Assembly: GCF_014641075.1 (NCBI RefSeq)
Contig: NZ_BMHP01000003.1
Coordinates: 434,001 to 498,000, forward strand
DNA: 64,000 nucleotides
Reading direction: 5' to 3'
From: Paenibacillus nasutitermitis
GTDB lineage: Bacteria; Bacillota; Bacilli; Paenibacillales; Paenibacillaceae
The notes beneath the pieces are model-generated. The model worked only from the letters and a program-made list of their open reading frames with translations, was not told where the DNA came from and did not search any database. A program made the position numbers and the translations under genes. This document shows, one piece after another, positions 63,335 through 64,000 of this stretch; the first letter of the stretch is position 1; each line of letters opens with the position of its first letter.

Positions 63335-64000
63335 CTAGCGTCTTGCCTCATAAAGCACTGGCCAGGCTTCACCTGCGAATAGCTCTCCATCTTTACCGAC
63401 CATCATTTGCGCATTAAAATGGCCATCTCCTCTTGAATTGCTGGTGTATCTCGTCTCTCCCGTCATCAGATGCACAGCCATCGAGCGGCGAGCGCTTTCA
63501 GTTGCGTTAGGGCCACTGCCGTGAATCGTCAACGCGTGGTGAAAACTGACCTGACCAGCTTTCATGACAATCGGAACCGTAGTGAAAATTTCATTTTCCG
63601 GAATTTCCATCGTTTCCTGCTGCTTCGACATGTTTTGTTCGAAGAAATCGCCCACATTCAGAAGCCCCCATTGATGACTACGCGGTACCATTTGCATACA
63701 GCCATTGGACAAGTCCACATCAGTAAACGCCACCCATGCCGTAATGAGCGATGGTTCCTTGCAGCATTTCCAATACGAATAATCTTGGTGCCAGCCCACA
63801 TTAGCAGTTTCTTTGCCTTTGCCTCTGCCTGGTTTATATAGCAGTTGGTCGTGAAACAGCCGAATCGCATCCGCATGCATCAATTTGGCGGCAATAGCTC
63901 CGATGGTAGGATCTGTCGCAACCTGACGAAGCGTCTTGTCAGACCAATGAGAGTTGTCCGTTTTCCGCAATGCTCTCGGGTTATCCTGACTCTCCAGCCA
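63335..64000 (-). CDS. Phytanoyl-CoA dioxygenase (PhyH) family protein (5' end outside window)
   Basis: Fe(II)/2-oxoglutarate oxygenase; 221 C-terminal residues are present and the frame is open to the window edge. Iron ligands lie in GWHQDYSYW (His, Asp) and LTIHGSGPN (distal His); VPRSHQWGLL marks the core strand, and RRSMAVH the 2-oxoglutarate-binding Arg. An in-frame TTG at 63970 could mimic a start but the upstream frame (SQDNPRAL) continues the protein. Third dioxygenase of this family in the window. An IS6 remnant lies behind its 3' end. Confidence 0.88.
   Translation of the reverse strand, partial: WLESQDNPRALRKTDNSHWSDKTLRQVATDPTIGAIAAKLMHADAIRLFHDQLLYKPGRGKGKETANVGWHQDYSYWKCCKEPSLITAWVAFTDVDLSNGCMQMVPRSHQWGLLNVGDFFEQNMSKQQETMEIPENEIFTTVPIVMKAGQVSFHHALTIHGSGPNATESARRSMAVHLMTGETRYTSNSRGDGHFNAQMMVGKDGELFAGEAWPVLYEARR

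Overview
The window looks like chromosomal DNA of a Paenibacillus-type Firmicute. The signs are four LplB/YtcP- or MalF/MalG-style sugar ABC importers without their own ATPase, a YesM/YesN two-component system, two membrane-anchored AraC regulators, secreted proteins with X2, FIMAH-like and copper-amine-oxidase-N domains, strong AGGAGG-type ribosome binding sites and frequent GTG/TTG starts. No rRNA, tRNA or CRISPR was seen. Almost everything serves uptake and breakdown of sugars, polyols and polysaccharides, arranged as a row of largely independent accessory loci.

Region 1 (1-8.7 kb): iolC-iolJ-iolA, the lower myo-inositol pathway, then an SDR and an ABC importer, all on the minus strand, with a divergent GntR/FadR-type regulator. 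The upper inositol genes are absent here. Region 2 (8.7-13.3 kb): a Fe/2-oxoglutarate dioxygenase, a GH36 alpha-galactosidase and a DUF4432 mutarotase-like protein. Region 3 (13.3-25.1 kb): YesM/YesN, an ABC importer, a FAD oxidoreductase and a sorbitol-type dehydrogenase on the minus strand; an AlsE-like epimerase and a ribokinase-family kinase diverge from it. Matching operator/promoter blocks stand in front of the importer and the epimerase-kinase pair, and a related repeat pair stands in front of the kinase/regulator genes.

Region 4 (25.1-29.7 kb): a DSD1-type PLP enzyme, an M20 amidohydrolase, an SDR and a Gfo/Idh oxidoreductase, with C-terminal stubs of a RidA protein and a class III aminotransferase wedged between intact genes. 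Region 5 (29.9-46.4 kb): a polysaccharide locus with a membrane AraC regulator, a 1592-residue secreted heparinase II/III-like protein, a secreted X2-repeat protein, an importer, two Gfo/Idh dehydrogenases and a TIM-barrel isomerase. Region 6 (46.4-51.7 kb): a FAD oxidoreductase with a divergent LacI regulator, a second dioxygenase with a divergent AraC regulator, and decayed genes. Region 7 (51.7-62.9 kb): an importer, a GH105 unsaturated-glycoside hydrolase, two large toroid-like proteins of unknown function and a divergent membrane AraC regulator. The end holds an IS6-family remnant and a third dioxygenase cut by the window edge.

The most noteworthy observations are the conserved operator/promoter block, the shortened inositol-type pathway with an SDR at its end, the repeated pattern of gene stubs, and the two unrecognised proteins beside GH105.
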